Below, one piece after another: positions 36,617 to 48,516 of a stretch of 64,000 bases of DNA (positions within the stretch are counted from its first letter, which is position 1; each line of letters begins with the position of its first letter). Source of the stretch: Anaeramoeba flamelloides (lineage: Eukaryota; Metamonada; Anaeramoebidae). A program made the translations under genes and the position numbers. Location of the stretch: positions 2,046,001 through 2,110,000 of the forward strand of contig JANTQA010000076.1 of assembly GCA_027625915.1 (NCBI GenBank). Reading direction: 5' to 3'. Below the pieces are notes generated by a model that worked only from the letters and a program-made list of their open reading frames with translations, was not told the DNA's origin and did not search any database.

Positions 36617-37647
36617 AAACTGTTCCAATTTGGTAAATTGGTTAAATATTCTACTATCTCGATTTTCCCCCGTTTATATGTGTAAAAATTTAAACAACCA
36701 TAAATTCTTAAAATTATCAGAAAAAGTGACTGAAAAATGAAAAAATACCTTAATATATTAAATTTTTAAATTAAAATGTTTGTTATCAATTTAAAATATA
36801 AGAATGGATTTTTATTGGGAAAATGTGTTTTATTATTTGAATTTATATTTAATTAAGTAATAATATTTTATAAAGAAAACATCAACTAAGTTGCCCCTTT
36901 TAAATCTAAAATTTATAAAGAAATTATTAAGAGCAATATTTAAGAAAAATAAAAATATTATATTATAATTCTAAAATAAAATTGTTTATCAGAATCAATA
37001 TAACCTAATAAATTTATTATTTATCAAAGGAATATTCTCAAAAAATGTAATTTTCCTTTTTCAGAATTTTCTCAATTAATTTTTAAGATTTGTTATTGTT
37101 TGGATTTTTAGATTTAATACTTGATTAAAATTTATAAATTCATAATATTTAAGAAGTAACCCATTAAGAAGATTAACTTTTGTTAGATAAATTATGAATT
37201 TATTTGTAGAAAAGGGGTATATTTTCCACTTTTGTCTTATATATCCAATTGATCAAAAAAAATTGATTATTAGGGTTTTTGAAATTTTCAGGGTTTTTGA
37301 TTGATTATAAGGTTAATTTCAAATAAAAGAAGTAAATTCTACCTTGAATTTCAATAAAAAAGTGTTCTATGAAGTTAATTCAAAATAAAATTAACATTTT
37401 TCTGTTTATTTTTTTACCAGAACTCTCAATAATTTTCAAAACAATTTTTTTGAAATTTATACAAATTGAAAATCAAATTTAGTGTAATTTGTTTGTATTG
37501 TGTTTAATGAAACTTTTAAAAATAATTTACAGACAAACTTTCAAGAATTGTCTTTATTAAAAACAAGTTGAAATTTGGAGAATTATTACAGATCTGTTTG
37601 AAATTCATTTTTTGTTTTTTCTTGAAAAACTAAAGGTTTTCAACAAA

Positions 37648-39897
37648 ATGAAAATTACAATTACTTTCGTTGTAAATTCTTTTTTTAATAATCAACCTTA
37701 TTCAAAACAATAAATTTAAGTGAACAACAACACCAAAACCACTTTTTAATCTTATGAACACTTTACATAATTAAAAACATAATAAAATAAAACAAAACAG
37801 ATCCTTTTAGTAATTTTTTCTTTTCGAATTACAAAATATCATAATGGCAAATTTAGAATTCGATCACCATCCCGAAAGGATCCTACATCAACTGGAGAAT
37901 TAATTGTGACTTTACGAGAGGGTGTTACTGAAAAGGAATTTATTGAAAGGACAGGGCTATTGATTGTCAAAAAATTGGCTTTTGGGAAAAGGAACTATTT
38001 AATCAAAAAATTAGAATTAGAAATTGAAGAAGGCGATGATCTTCATAAAGGAGATCTGTCTTCGAGTAAAAAACAATTTTCAAAGAAAAACCATCAGGGC
38101 TCCTTACTGAAAAAGCAATTCTCTTTTCACAAAAAAAACATTCAAGAAGATGAAAATGAAAACGAATACGAACAACAACAAGAACAAAAGTCATTAATAA
38201 AACAAAAACAGAAACAAAAGCAGGAAAAAAACAGCCAAATCAACAGCTTTCAGATTGGCTTAGAATTAAAAGGCAAGCTGGATCAAGTAGCTGAATACTA
38301 CGAAGAAAACAAATATTACAAACCATATTTGAAATCATACCAACCAAATGATCCCCTATTTGTCGACCAATTTCATTTATTAAACACTGGGCAATTTGAT
38401 GGGATCAAGGGATTTGACATTAATGTGCAGCCTGTGTGGGAAAAGGGGATCTTTGGGAAGGGGATCAATTTAGTGATTGTAGACGATGGACTTTTCAAAG
38501 ATCACCAAGACATCAAGGGCAATTACAACCCTGATTTGAGCTATGATTACTGTAAAAACACGAATGACCCCACGGGCTATGAAGGCGACACACACGGAAC
38601 GGCGTGTGCGGGTATGGCTGGTGCTTCCGGTGATGACGGGGCATGTGGTGTCGGCATCGCACCAGGTGTCAATTTGTCTGGAAGAAGAATAATTTGTGAT
38701 GGGATATCATTTGCCGATCTAGCTGAATCGTTAGGTGATGAACAAGAATCAGTCATTGACATCTCGAGTAACAGTTGGGGCGATTTTGGCTGCGACGTCT
38801 ATGGGTGCAGCTATACAAAAATCTCCAGAATTTTAAAGGAAGCGATCCTGGAAGGCACGAAGGATGGTAGGAATGGGAAGGGTATCATTTACACATTTGC
38901 AGCAGGCAACGAGGGCCATTATGGTGGCAACGTTAACCATTACTCTGTTATGAAAATGTTAGAAGTGATCACAGTGGCAGCTGTTTCCAATGGTGGGAGG
39001 CATCCCTTTTATTCGAATATTGGGACGGGCATTTTAGTCTCAACAATTTCAAGTGGTAAAAATCTTAAGAATAGAAAAGTTTATACCCGCACAACTGGCA
39101 GGGAAACAACCACAGATTGCGATTTACGCTTTTCTGGTACTTCGTCTGCAACTCCCTTATTAGCTGGCGGGGTTACATTAATTCTTGAGGCGAATTCAAA
39201 TCTAACTTCATGGGATGTGCAAAGTATTTTGATTGAAAGTGCTACCTTTATTGATCCTCCATATAAGGATAACAGATGGGTTACAAATAACGCCGGTTAT
39301 AAATTTTCTCCCCATTTTGGATTTGGGCTTTTCGATGCAAGTAAAGCAGTTCAAATTGCTGAAAATTGGGAGAACCTCCCCCAAATGCAAACATTTGTGA
39401 CACCAATCCAAAACAAAACAGTAGATATCCCAGATCATAATAAACATGGAGTAAATCTTCATCTGCAAATTGAAGAAGAAGATTCTCTTACAATTACAGG
39501 TGGTGTTATTTTATTTCTTTCTGTTGAACATTCATATATCGGCGATTTAGATATTAAAGTGATATCCCCCCATGGTTCAATTGCATATGTAATGGATAAA
39601 AATTTCAATTTCGATACAAAATTAGAGAATCATTATTTCGCCATAAGAACATTTTATGGTGAAAATTCGAAAGGGGAATGGACTTTGAATGTTAGAGATT
39701 ATGAAAAAGATGACAAAGGTAGAATTCTTAATTGGAAACTTGAGTTTTGTGGTATAAAACAAGGTCTGCCTCGAGTGGGTGACTTTGAAACCAGAACGCT
39801 TACTTATCCTGAAATGGAGGGATCGGTTGCAAGTAATTCAAATTACGTTTCTTTCTTTGCCATAATTATTTGTTTTTCTTTTTTCTTTATTATTTAA
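37648..39897 (+). CDS. Kexin/furin-like proprotein convertase, two exons
   Basis: Model: join(37648..37671, 37801..39897), 706 residues. The main ORF is open upstream to 37786 without an ATG. A 129-nt GTAAAT...ACAG intron joins ATG-led exon 1 in phase 0 to give a signal peptide, MKITITFVILLVIFSF. Then a prodomain (GELIVTLREGVTEKEFIERT), a Gln/Lys/Glu-rich linker, and the S8 catalytic domain with D236 (VDDGL), H273 (DTHGTACAG), oxyanion N378 (AAGNEG) and S456 (SGTSSATP). A P domain follows (about 530-665, ending NWKLEFCG). The C-terminus (SNYVSFFAIIICFSFFFII) is hydrophobic with no cytosolic tail, suggesting a tail anchor or GPI signal. No obvious dibasic site lies just before the catalytic domain (YQPNDPLFVDQFHLLNTGQ). 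The family cleaves precursors in the Golgi and endosomes. Confidence 0.9.
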
Positions 39898-42800
39898 TTA
39901 ATTTCATTAATCAAGAAATAATAGAAATACTAAAATTAATGTTTGTGTTTGTGTTTGTGTTTGTGTATGTGTGTGTGTGTGTAAATAACATGATTAAAAA
40001 CTATAATAAAACGCAATAAATTTATTTGTTATGAAATTTTGAGTTTTATTTTTCTTTTTTTATTTTTACATCTTTGAAAATTTTTAATCGAAAGTTAAAA
40101 AAGTTAGTTTATTTATCGTGGGGGGGGGGAGAAAATGTTACAGTAAGATAAGATAAACGTATATATAAATATATATATATAAATAAATATCCCTTAGCAC
40201 CCCATATTTGCCTTAATTTCATCAAGTTAAAAATAAAAGGTTTATAATATTATATATAGGTTAATTTATTTATTTTCTTATTTGTCTTTAATCCATTTTT
40301 GAATTATAATAAAAAATCAAAATAGTTCAAAGATAAAGTAATTATGCTTTTGTATTTTTTTTTTTGATAAAGAAAGAAAAAATAATAATTATTCATTTTT
40401 ACATTTTCTTTATAGATTTTTATTTTTTTTTATTGTAATTTTTTAAATAAGAAATTTTATTACAATAATAGTAATTCAAAATCCAATATATGGATTTATT
40501 AATAATAACCACCAAACAATTTTGTTAATTTTATAATAAAAAAAAATAAATAAATAAAATATATTACTAAGAAATTTTCATTTCTTTTTAGATAAATTTT
40601 CAATAAATATTAAATCAATAGAAATATGAAATTCAACATTTGGGATAAAATTAAAAGTTTAATATGAATAATTATCTAAAACTTCTATTTAAACAATAGA
40701 AAATACTTTGAAAAAAAAAAAAATTGTAAAATAATTTCATTTATTGGATTGAAATTGAATAAGTAAAAACTTTTTTAATAGATAAAGTAATTAACCCTAA
40801 ATTTAAAAAAAAAAAAAAAAAAAAATAACTTTATAATATTATTCAAAGATAATAGAATAATTTTTAACACCAAAAAATATTTTTTTTTGAATTTTGTTAT
40901 GGGTAAAAATTTGAATTTTATATTTGCAATATTTGAATTTTTCCTTTATAAATTAATTCAGATATTTAAACTTAATTTTTGATCCATGGTCATTATTTAA
41001 TAATATTGTTTATTTTATGTCTAGATTTTAAAAAGCCACAAATTAAAAAATAGTAAAAAGTATAAAAAAAAATCAATTATTAATCTGACTCAGAATTTTC
41101 TAGATATCATTTAAATTATAAAAAAATATATATGTTTAGAAAAATTTCCACAAATTTTACAATGAAATGTAATATTTTTTTTAAAAATTTAATTTATATT
41201 TTTTTATTATTAAATTATTTGAAAATAAAATATAGAAATTGCCATTAAATGGTAATCAATAGATAAAACAATTTTTCTATGTGATATCAAAATAACTTTT
41301 GTAATGAATAAATTATTTATAAAAGTATTTTTGGAAATTTTGGGGTTTAAAGGGTCCCATAAAATTTCCAGTAAAGTATGATCTGATTTAATTATTAAAA
41401 CTACGAGGTTTTTGATATCTAGACAAACTTTTCAAAAAAAAAAAAAAAAAATTTTTTTGGACAAAATTTGTAATGAAAAATAATAAAATCACAATAAGCC
41501 GAAAAAAATTTAACAAGGTTAGAAATTTTTTTCAAGTTATTTTTTTATTGTAGGTAACTATACAATTATTAATTATAAATTTTTCTTTCTAAATAATTGC
41601 TTATAAATTCAATATCTTATAATTCTTTCATAACATTTCAAATTTAAAATTATGTTTTAGAGGTTTTTATTATATTTGGGTTTCTGAGGGATATATATAT
41701 ATATATATATTCAGGTAATTAGTTACCCGCTCTTTGAAGTAGTGTTTGGGTTTTTTTTTAATTCAAAAAAATTGAACAAAATAAAAAAATTTACTATATT
41801 CTTTAACTTAAAAAAATAAAAAAGCAGAATGCCAATAATTAATCGCAGATTATAATTATTTTATTATTATTATTTAGAATCTTTTTATCGGGTTTGTATC
41901 TTGTGAATTGTGGATAATTACTATAAATTGTGTTAGAGGCCATAGAGTGCTAGTTTTTTTTTTTGTTTATTTGAGAAATTAAAAGAATATTTAATAATTT
42001 TTGTTTAATTTCCCAAATTAAAAAAAACTTATGGAGGTTATCTTGAAGTTTTCTGTTTTATCTGTTAAGCGTTCTAGGATTTTTTGAGGTTTTCTATTTT
42101 ATATTGAAAATCTATTGATTTTCGTTAGGTTTTTTTTTACTTTTTGAAATAAATAGAAAACTCAAAAAAACCAAACGAAAATCTATAGATTTTACAAATA
42201 AAACCGAAACCCTTGAAAACTTAAGGAAAACCAATCGATTTTCCAAATAAACAGAAAACACAAGAAAATCTAAAGGTGCTTTTCCAAAATTCCAAAGAAT
42301 TTAGAAAAATGTTTGTTTTTCTCTATTCTTTTGGATTTTTGAAAACCGAACATCAGTGAATACATTTTTAGTTTGGTCAGGCAAATGGTATATTAATATT
42401 TTAATTATTTTCTCTTTTTTTTATTTTGATAAAATTTTCTTTAATTACCCCTTATACTCAATAAATAAATAAGCGTAAGATAAATTTTTCCATCTACTTC
42501 GTAGGTTGCATAAATTTTATATTTAAAAAATTATTATGCAAAATATAATTCGAATAATTATATATAATTACAACCAAAAAGAATTAAAGTTTCAAAATGG
42601 TTTAGTAAATAAAAATCTATGTTATAAAAAAGATATAAAGTAATAAGTTAATTAAAAATACAAAAAAAGAAAAAAAGATTATTTGTAAAATAAAAAAGAA
42701 AAATATAATTTGATGAGAAAATCTATAGAATATTCTATTCAACAATAATTTAAAATTGTAAATCAATTTAAACAATATTTAATATTTTATGAAAAAAAAA

Positions 42801-43268
42801 AAATATTTATTTTTAATTTAAAATTACCTCCCTTAAATTTTAAATTTAAATTGTTTTATCATTATTTTTAAAAAATAGAATAATAATTATTATTGAAAAA
42901 AGATATTAAATGAATTTCTCAATTTTTTTTTATTTCTAATATTTATTAAAGATCTTGAATTTTTTTTTTGATTTATTTATTGAAAATGAAACCATTGATA
43001 TCCAACCTACCATAACTTTTCTTTTCTTTTTTTTTTTTTTTAAATAAAATATTTATTTAAAAAAAAAAAAAAAAAAAAAAAACGAATTTGGATAAATAGT
43101 AACCTTATTCAAATTTAATACCCAAAATCTAAATAAAAAATTCAATTATTAGATCATAATTTTCAAAATGAGAATATTAATAATATTTAAAAAAAAAAAT
43201 TAATTAGTAAATTATTTGAATTGAAAAGTATAATCTTCATTTTTACAAAAAAAAAAACAAATAAATAA
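39898..43268. other. Intergenic region, convertase to HAP2
   Basis: This is 3.4 kb between convergent genes. It holds a GTTTGT/TG microsatellite (39941-39982), an (AT)n run (41691-41710), element H copy 2 (41722-42510) with embedded hairpins, and long poly-A/T runs. No ORF is supported. Confidence 0.5.
41722..42510. mobile_element. Element H, copy 2, expanded by hairpin cassettes
   Basis: The flanks match 32764-33243, but the middle (about 41945-42350) is replaced by a run of hairpins. These include palindromes built on TTTTCTATTTTAT / AAATAGAAAAC and TTCCAAAGAATTTAGAAAAA / CTATTCTTTTGGATTTTTGA. The element is about 300 bp longer than copy 1 as a result. Confidence 0.5.
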
Positions 43269-46200
43269 TTATTTTTTTTTTTTTGTGTAATATTTTTTAA
43301 GTTTTTTACTAGTCTTGGGATTTAGAGATTTAGAATGATTTGTTTTTGAATTCATAAGATCGTAAACAATTTTTTGAACATATTTAGAACTGTGTAATGA
43401 TTTTTTCTGATATTTCTCAAATATTATTAATCTAGTTACTGAATAAATGAATAACATAATTATTGGGAGACAAATTATCCATGTGACATAATCTTTAAAG
43501 AGTTGGGAAAAGGATCTATTATAAAAATTATCTGTATTTGATTCTGTGGTGTTTGAATTCGTTTCTTCTTCATCATCTATACAAGAATAAAATACACCAT
43601 CTCTTAGGTTAGGTATTTTAGTTTCGTCTTTACAAATACAATTCGTTTGTTCATCGTTCATTTCCATTTCATTCCTTTTTTCTAAACATGGATATTCATG
43701 TTTTAGTTCATCCCAATTAATTGTGATTATTGTTCCAAATTGGTTGTCTTTCTCGTCATCCCATTCAGTCCCATCATTATTATTTTCACTGTTATCGTCA
43801 TCATTCCCAGTATCATCATCATCATCATCATCATCAATTATATAACAATTATTCGAAAGGGTATCTAATTGATAATTTTGTTGGCAAGTTATGTAGGACT
43901 GGCATAAGCCGTTTGATGGATTATAAAATGGACGAGGATTAAAATTATTTAAATATTTTAGGGAACAATTTTCTGGTTTACAGGTGTTAGTTTCAGAATC
44001 CCAATATTGATCAATCGTGCAAGATTGTTTACAATACAATATATTACCAATCATTATTTCAATATTTTCAGAACCACAATTATTAGAATTATCTATCCTA
44101 ACACCTTTATTTGAATCCTCTTTTAATGTATTATCATCAAAATAAATTTTAATCTTTTTTTCAATTTGCTGATGCTGTAAAAGATCAATTTGGCATAATC
44201 CTGGTCGCTCTTTTAAATTTAATTCAGAATAAATATTAAATTTAAAAGAAATTTGTTCTAAACTTGATATTTTTTGGGTGTTAGAGATCGGTAATGAAAT
44301 ATTATTACAATCAATATCATAAGCACCAGTACTTTCATTTTGGAAACAACATGAAACGGGTAAAGCTTCAATGGACCCTGAATATTTACCATAATTATAA
44401 AGATAGACAAACAATATAGCGTTATTATTTGAATAAATTTCTAATCCACTATCAATAATTCTTAATTCTGCAAATAATTTTTGAAATTTAAATGTCCCAT
44501 TTGCAGTATTCAGTTCAATGGTAATTTCATCATAGGTTGTATCGTCACAAAAAACTCCTAATTTGTTTAAATATTTTGTTTTGTTATAATAATTGTTAAA
44601 AGATTTATTGAATGGATGAATATTTTATTTACAAATTTTAAACATTCAATTAAAAAAATTGTTAAATCTTTGAAAATTGTTAAATCTTTGAAAATTGTTT
44701 TTTCGAAAAAAATGAAGTGAGCCAAATTAAAAGTTACAATACAATTGAACGCAGTGAGGAATTCTTTTTGTTTTTTATTTTTTTGTTTGGAATTAAAGTT
44801 TGGGTTCTGAATATTTTATTTAAAGGTGTAAGTAAGTTTTACAAATTTTGAATGTCTCGATTGGATTTCAAATTAAAATATTAAAACCGGGTCTTTCTTT
44901 AAGGAATTACTGTTTTAATAAAAAGAGAGGTGTGGATTGGGTTATAGTATATTATATTTACATACTAATTGACAAAATGAAATAAAATAAATGAAAAAAT
45001 TGATCTAGAAAAAAAAAACATTTATTTACTGATCTTATTTTTAACGTTTGATACAATTACTTATTCTTAATTTGGTTTAATTTTGAATTTTGAATCGAAA
45101 AACTTTTGTTTGGGGAAATTTCTGTCAAAAATAATTGCTTTTTATTCCAAAAGAATTTTCAAAATGAATTTTAATTCCTATTTTTGTTTAATTCATCTAA
45201 TTCTAGTTTGGGTTCAGGAAATAGGATATTTTTGATTTCTTCTTCAGAAACGAAGATTCCATTCGATTTATTTGTTTGATTTGAAAACAATTTATTTATC
45301 AAATTGTAAAAAATTGAATTTAAGAATTTTGTTTTGGATTTTTTAGACATATTTTCTTTTTCTTTAGATTGAACTTTTTGGAGTTGTTTTTTGATTTCGA
45401 TAATCCAATTCTTGTAAACTTTCATCTTTGAAAAAATATCATGTGTTTTTGTTTAGTTTGATAAACAATATTTGAAAAAAAAATGTTAAAACGGTTTTTG
45501 TTTTTTTTTTTTTTTGAAGGGAGTGAATTAATTTCCTCCTACAATCGTTAGGTTTTTTTTTTAATTTGAGAAATAAACCGAAAATTTATTTAATTTTCAG
45601 TTTAATTTCTCAAATTAAAAAAAAAACGCCGTTAGCTTTTCTTGAGTTTTCTGTTTATTTGTAAAGTGTTCTAGGTTTTTTTTTACTTTTTGAAATAAAC
45701 AGAAAATTTTAACAAATTTTCGATTTATTTCGAAAAGTAAAAAAAAACTAACGAAAATTGATAGATTTAACAGATAAAACAGAAAACCTCAAGAAAACCT
45801 AGGCACTTGACGGCACTTGACGACACTTGTCGTTAGGTTTTCTTGAGTTTTCTGTTTATTGAAAAAATCAATAGATTTTCGAAGCAAAAACAAGAATTAA
45901 AAAAAATCACCTTTAGCTTTTCCAGAATTTAAAAAGAATTGAGTAAAATCTTCGATTTTTTTCTATTCTTTTGAATTTTGGAAAACTACCTTTAGATTTT
46001 CTTGTGTTTTCTGTTTATTTGGAAAATCGATTGGTTTTCGTTAGGTTTTTTTTTACTTTAGAAATAAACAGAAAATTTTAATAAATTTTCGGTTTATTTC
46101 TAAAGTAAAAAAAACCTAGAACACTTCACAAATAAAATAGAAAACCTCAAAAAAAACCCAGAAAACTTCACAAATAAATAGAAAACTCAAAAAAACCTAA

Positions 46201-48506
46201 CGAAAATCAAGTGATTTTCTGAATAAAATAGAAAACCTCAAAAAAACCTAGAACACTTTACAAATAAAACAAAAAACTCAAGAAAACGGCCTTTAGATTT
46301 TTTTTAATTCCAGAAATAAAAAGAAAATTTCAAAAAATTTCTTTTTATTTCTGAAATTAAAAAAAACATACGTTAGCTTTTCCAGGATTCAAAAGAATAG
46401 AGTAAAATCTTTGATTTTTTTCGATTCTTTTGAATTCTAGAAAAGCTAGGTACTTGAATGCACTTGATAAAACTACTCCTAATTTCTAAATATTGTTTAG
46501 AAATTTCAATAAAGAATCATAATTTTCTTTATCATTTACTAATGATAAAATAAATAATGCTTCTTTATTTTGAATAATCTCAAAAATATTATTTATATTG
46601 TGTTCTTTATTTGAATTAATTCTTTAATGTAAATGATTCGATTTTCTTCATTGGATGGGAAGTTCCATAAAAAATGATTGATATCTTCATCTATTTCTAA
46701 ATTGAAATATTTTTCTGAATAGATTACAAAATTCGGAGTTATTTTTTATTTTATCAAACTAAAAAATAATTGCTTTTAGAAGATAATAATATTTCGATTT
46801 CTGTTAAAAAAACAGTCTTTTACATTTAGATTAATGATATCTAATTATTATTTAAAACATTTGAAAAAAAATTTGGAATAATGCTGGGTTCCACATGAAA
46901 CAAAGAGATGTTATCTTTTTGTTAAATTTTAAATTCATTTTTACTCATTTATAATTCATTCAAGTGGTCTAAAAGAAGTAATTAAACAAAAAGTAAGGTA
47001 AACAAGGTAAATTTTCGGTAACTCAATTTAATTGCATGAAAATTTAGTAAAAATTTTTAATATTAGAGAACTATTTTTTTTATTCCAATAAAGGCATTAT
47101 ATGAGATTGGGGACATTCAATAACCATAATTATTAATTTAATACATTTGTAAAATCATTTTACAAAGGTAAAGACGATGAGTATTTTAAAGTGTTACTTA
47201 AACTATTTGGTTTAGTCTTTTAAATCGTTATGAATGCGACTTTTTAAAACTTTTGTTCCTTACTTTTTGAAAATGGCTGCTTTATTTTCGGATAATTAAA
47301 TTGAACGATCAAAATTTTCTCATTTTTTAATATAGACAGTAATTTATGTTTATTCGATTTATAAATACAGACAAGTTAGTATATTTTACAATTAATATTA
47401 GGAGACTAATTTAACAGCAATAAGATTTTTGCTAACTTTGACTTTAAAAGTGTTGATTGTTAATCTTATTGCGTGAGATAAAAAAACACTAAATGTTGTT
47501 TTTGAATTGCAATAATAAAAATATAAAATCCAAACCTTCTTTATGATCAAAGTCCCGATCCAAATTGTAATTGGTATCCTTTTCAGAATACTTGCATTTA
47601 ATTTTATTGTATAAATTCTGGTTTCTAAACGATTCTAATTGATCGTATTTTGAACTAGACTGTAGTGAAATTAAATCGACTCTGGGGCAAGTTTGATGTT
47701 GAAGATAAATTTCATTGGTTATTCCAATTTTGTTAATGGAATTTTCGATTTGATCGGTGGGTACAAGAAAGCCTTCTGTTGTGTTCTCGTATGTTTCAAC
47801 AAAAAGGGAATAGTCGTCTAAAGAAGCAAGATCAGTTAGCAGATCGGAATGTTCGCCAACAACTGTGAACAATCCGTCGATCCCTTGTTCTAAATTTTCT
47901 GATTGCAAATTAATTTGGTTAAGAATTGAATCCTGTTGCACTTGAACAGTTAAATCCCATTCGTTTCTAGGCTTGCCAATTGCAAAAACATTATATTCCG
48001 TTTTGTTATTGGATACAAAATAAGAGAATAAATTATTCTCGTCATCGAAACAACATTTGGTCAAAGGTTCGCAAATAGAATCAATATTGTGTTTACTGCC
48101 CTCATAAGCATTTGAAACTGTTTGTTGGTATTCTAAAGAATAAATTGTTCGGGAATTTTGTTGAAATGTTATAGTGATTGGATCTTCAACTTGCCAACTG
48201 GCACCAAACTCATTAACAAGCTCATGGCCTGCATTAAGAGTATAATTTAATTCATAACTATTGGGTTGGTGTGAAATTATTGCTGATACAATTAATGTCT
48301 CTTCAAAACTAAAAAGGTAAAAGGTTGGTTTTTTTTTTTTGTGAAAAAGTGTTAATTTTAATGGTAAGACAGAAAGGAAAAGAAAGAGTAAAGAAGTCTT
48401 ATTACAATTCGTTTTTTTTTCCTGTTTGAAATTTTGTTGAGATTTTGAATTCGGCATAAATAGAAGAAAAAAAAAAACAAACAAAAAGAAATAATAATAA
48501 TTTCAT
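43269..48506 (-). CDS. HAP2: HAP2/GCS1-like gamete fusion protein, three exons
   Basis: Model: complement(join(43269..44557, 47536..48308, 48406..48506)), 720 residues. Exon 1 encodes a signal peptide (MKLLLFLFVCFFFSSIYA) in a different frame from the longest ORF. A 97-nt intron (GTAATA...TTTTTAG) joins it in phase 2. A 2978-nt intron (donor AAG|GTTTGG) joins exons 2 and 3 in phase 1 at HKE-G-VFCDD. The ectodomain follows the HAP2 pattern: ITITFQQNSRTIYSLEYQQ, a short Cys patch (CEPLTKCC), YNVFAIGKPRNEWDLTVQV, then domain III-like LYNYGKYSGSIEALPVSCC and GLCQIDLLQ. A Cys-rich region and Asp run precede one membrane helix (about 651-671) and a 49-residue basic tail. The family is a class II-fold fusogen acting at gamete fusion. 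Identity rests on pattern and layout, and divergence is high. Confidence 0.75.
45171..45425 (-). CDS. Hypothetical 84-residue ORF nested in the HAP2 intron
   Basis: An ATG-led ORF on the same strand as HAP2. The sequence (MKVYKNWIIEIKKQLQKVQS, later NGIFVSEEEIKNILFPEPKL) has mixed, non-repetitive composition unlike the surrounding A/T filler. It is hydrophilic and helical, with no signal peptide or membrane helix. No family is recognised. It could be a small nested gene, a cassette exon of HAP2 (no flanking splice sites in phase were confirmed) or chance. Confidence 0.3.
   Translation of the reverse strand: MKVYKNWIIEIKKQLQKVQSKEKENMSKKSKTKFLNSIFYNLINKLFSNQTNKSNGIFVSEEEIKNILFPEPKLELDELNKNRN
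45540..46470. repeat. Hairpin-cassette cluster (largest)
   Basis: About nine near-palindromes in a row, of three recurring types: (i) CCAGAATTTAAAAGAATTGA / ATTCTTTTGAATTCTGGAAA; (ii) GTTTTCTTGAGTTTTCTGTT / AACAGAAAACCTCAAGAAAA; (iii) TTACTTTTTGAAATAAACAG / TTTATTTCGAAAAGTAAAAA. GACGGCACTTGACGACACTT motifs separate some of them. Single-strand folding of each unit would give a long stem. Confidence 0.75.
46475..46800 (-). mobile_element. LINE 3' fragment, second copy
   Basis: This aligns with 4430-4760 at about 70% by eye. Shared blocks are CCTAATTTCTAAAT, TTTAGAAATTTCAATA and TTTATCATTNACTAATGATA. Only the 3' end of the element is present, as is common for LINE insertions, and it is followed directly by a hairpin cassette, as in the first copy. 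It lies in the same orientation as HAP2. Confidence 0.65.
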
Positions 48507-48516
48507 TTGATAAAAA

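Larger units (their letters stand above)
34790..37647. other. Divergent intergenic region with repeats
   Basis: This lies between prefoldin 5 and the convertase, which point away from each other, so it holds both promoters. It contains a hairpin-cassette cluster (35230-35600) and a half copy of MITE B (36536-36616). No ORF is supported. Confidence 0.5.
44558..47535 (-). other. 3-kb HAP2 intron with LINE fragment, hairpins and a small ORF
   Basis: The acceptor is AAATTAG and the donor AAG|GTTTGG, both phase 1. The contents, in plus coordinates, are a short tandem duplication (AAATCTTTGAAAATTGTT, about 44660-44700), an 84-codon ORF on the same strand (45171-45425), a dense hairpin-cassette cluster (45540-46470) and a LINE 3' fragment (46475-46800). 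The rest is AT-rich and unassigned. Confidence 0.75.

Noticed and set aside
48457-48484. HAP2 start in the frame of the longest ORF (MPNSKSQQNF)
   Set aside because: It would put a polar stretch before a weak hydrophobic run. The ATG at 48506 gives a proper signal peptide and joins in phase through a 97-nt GT-AG intron.
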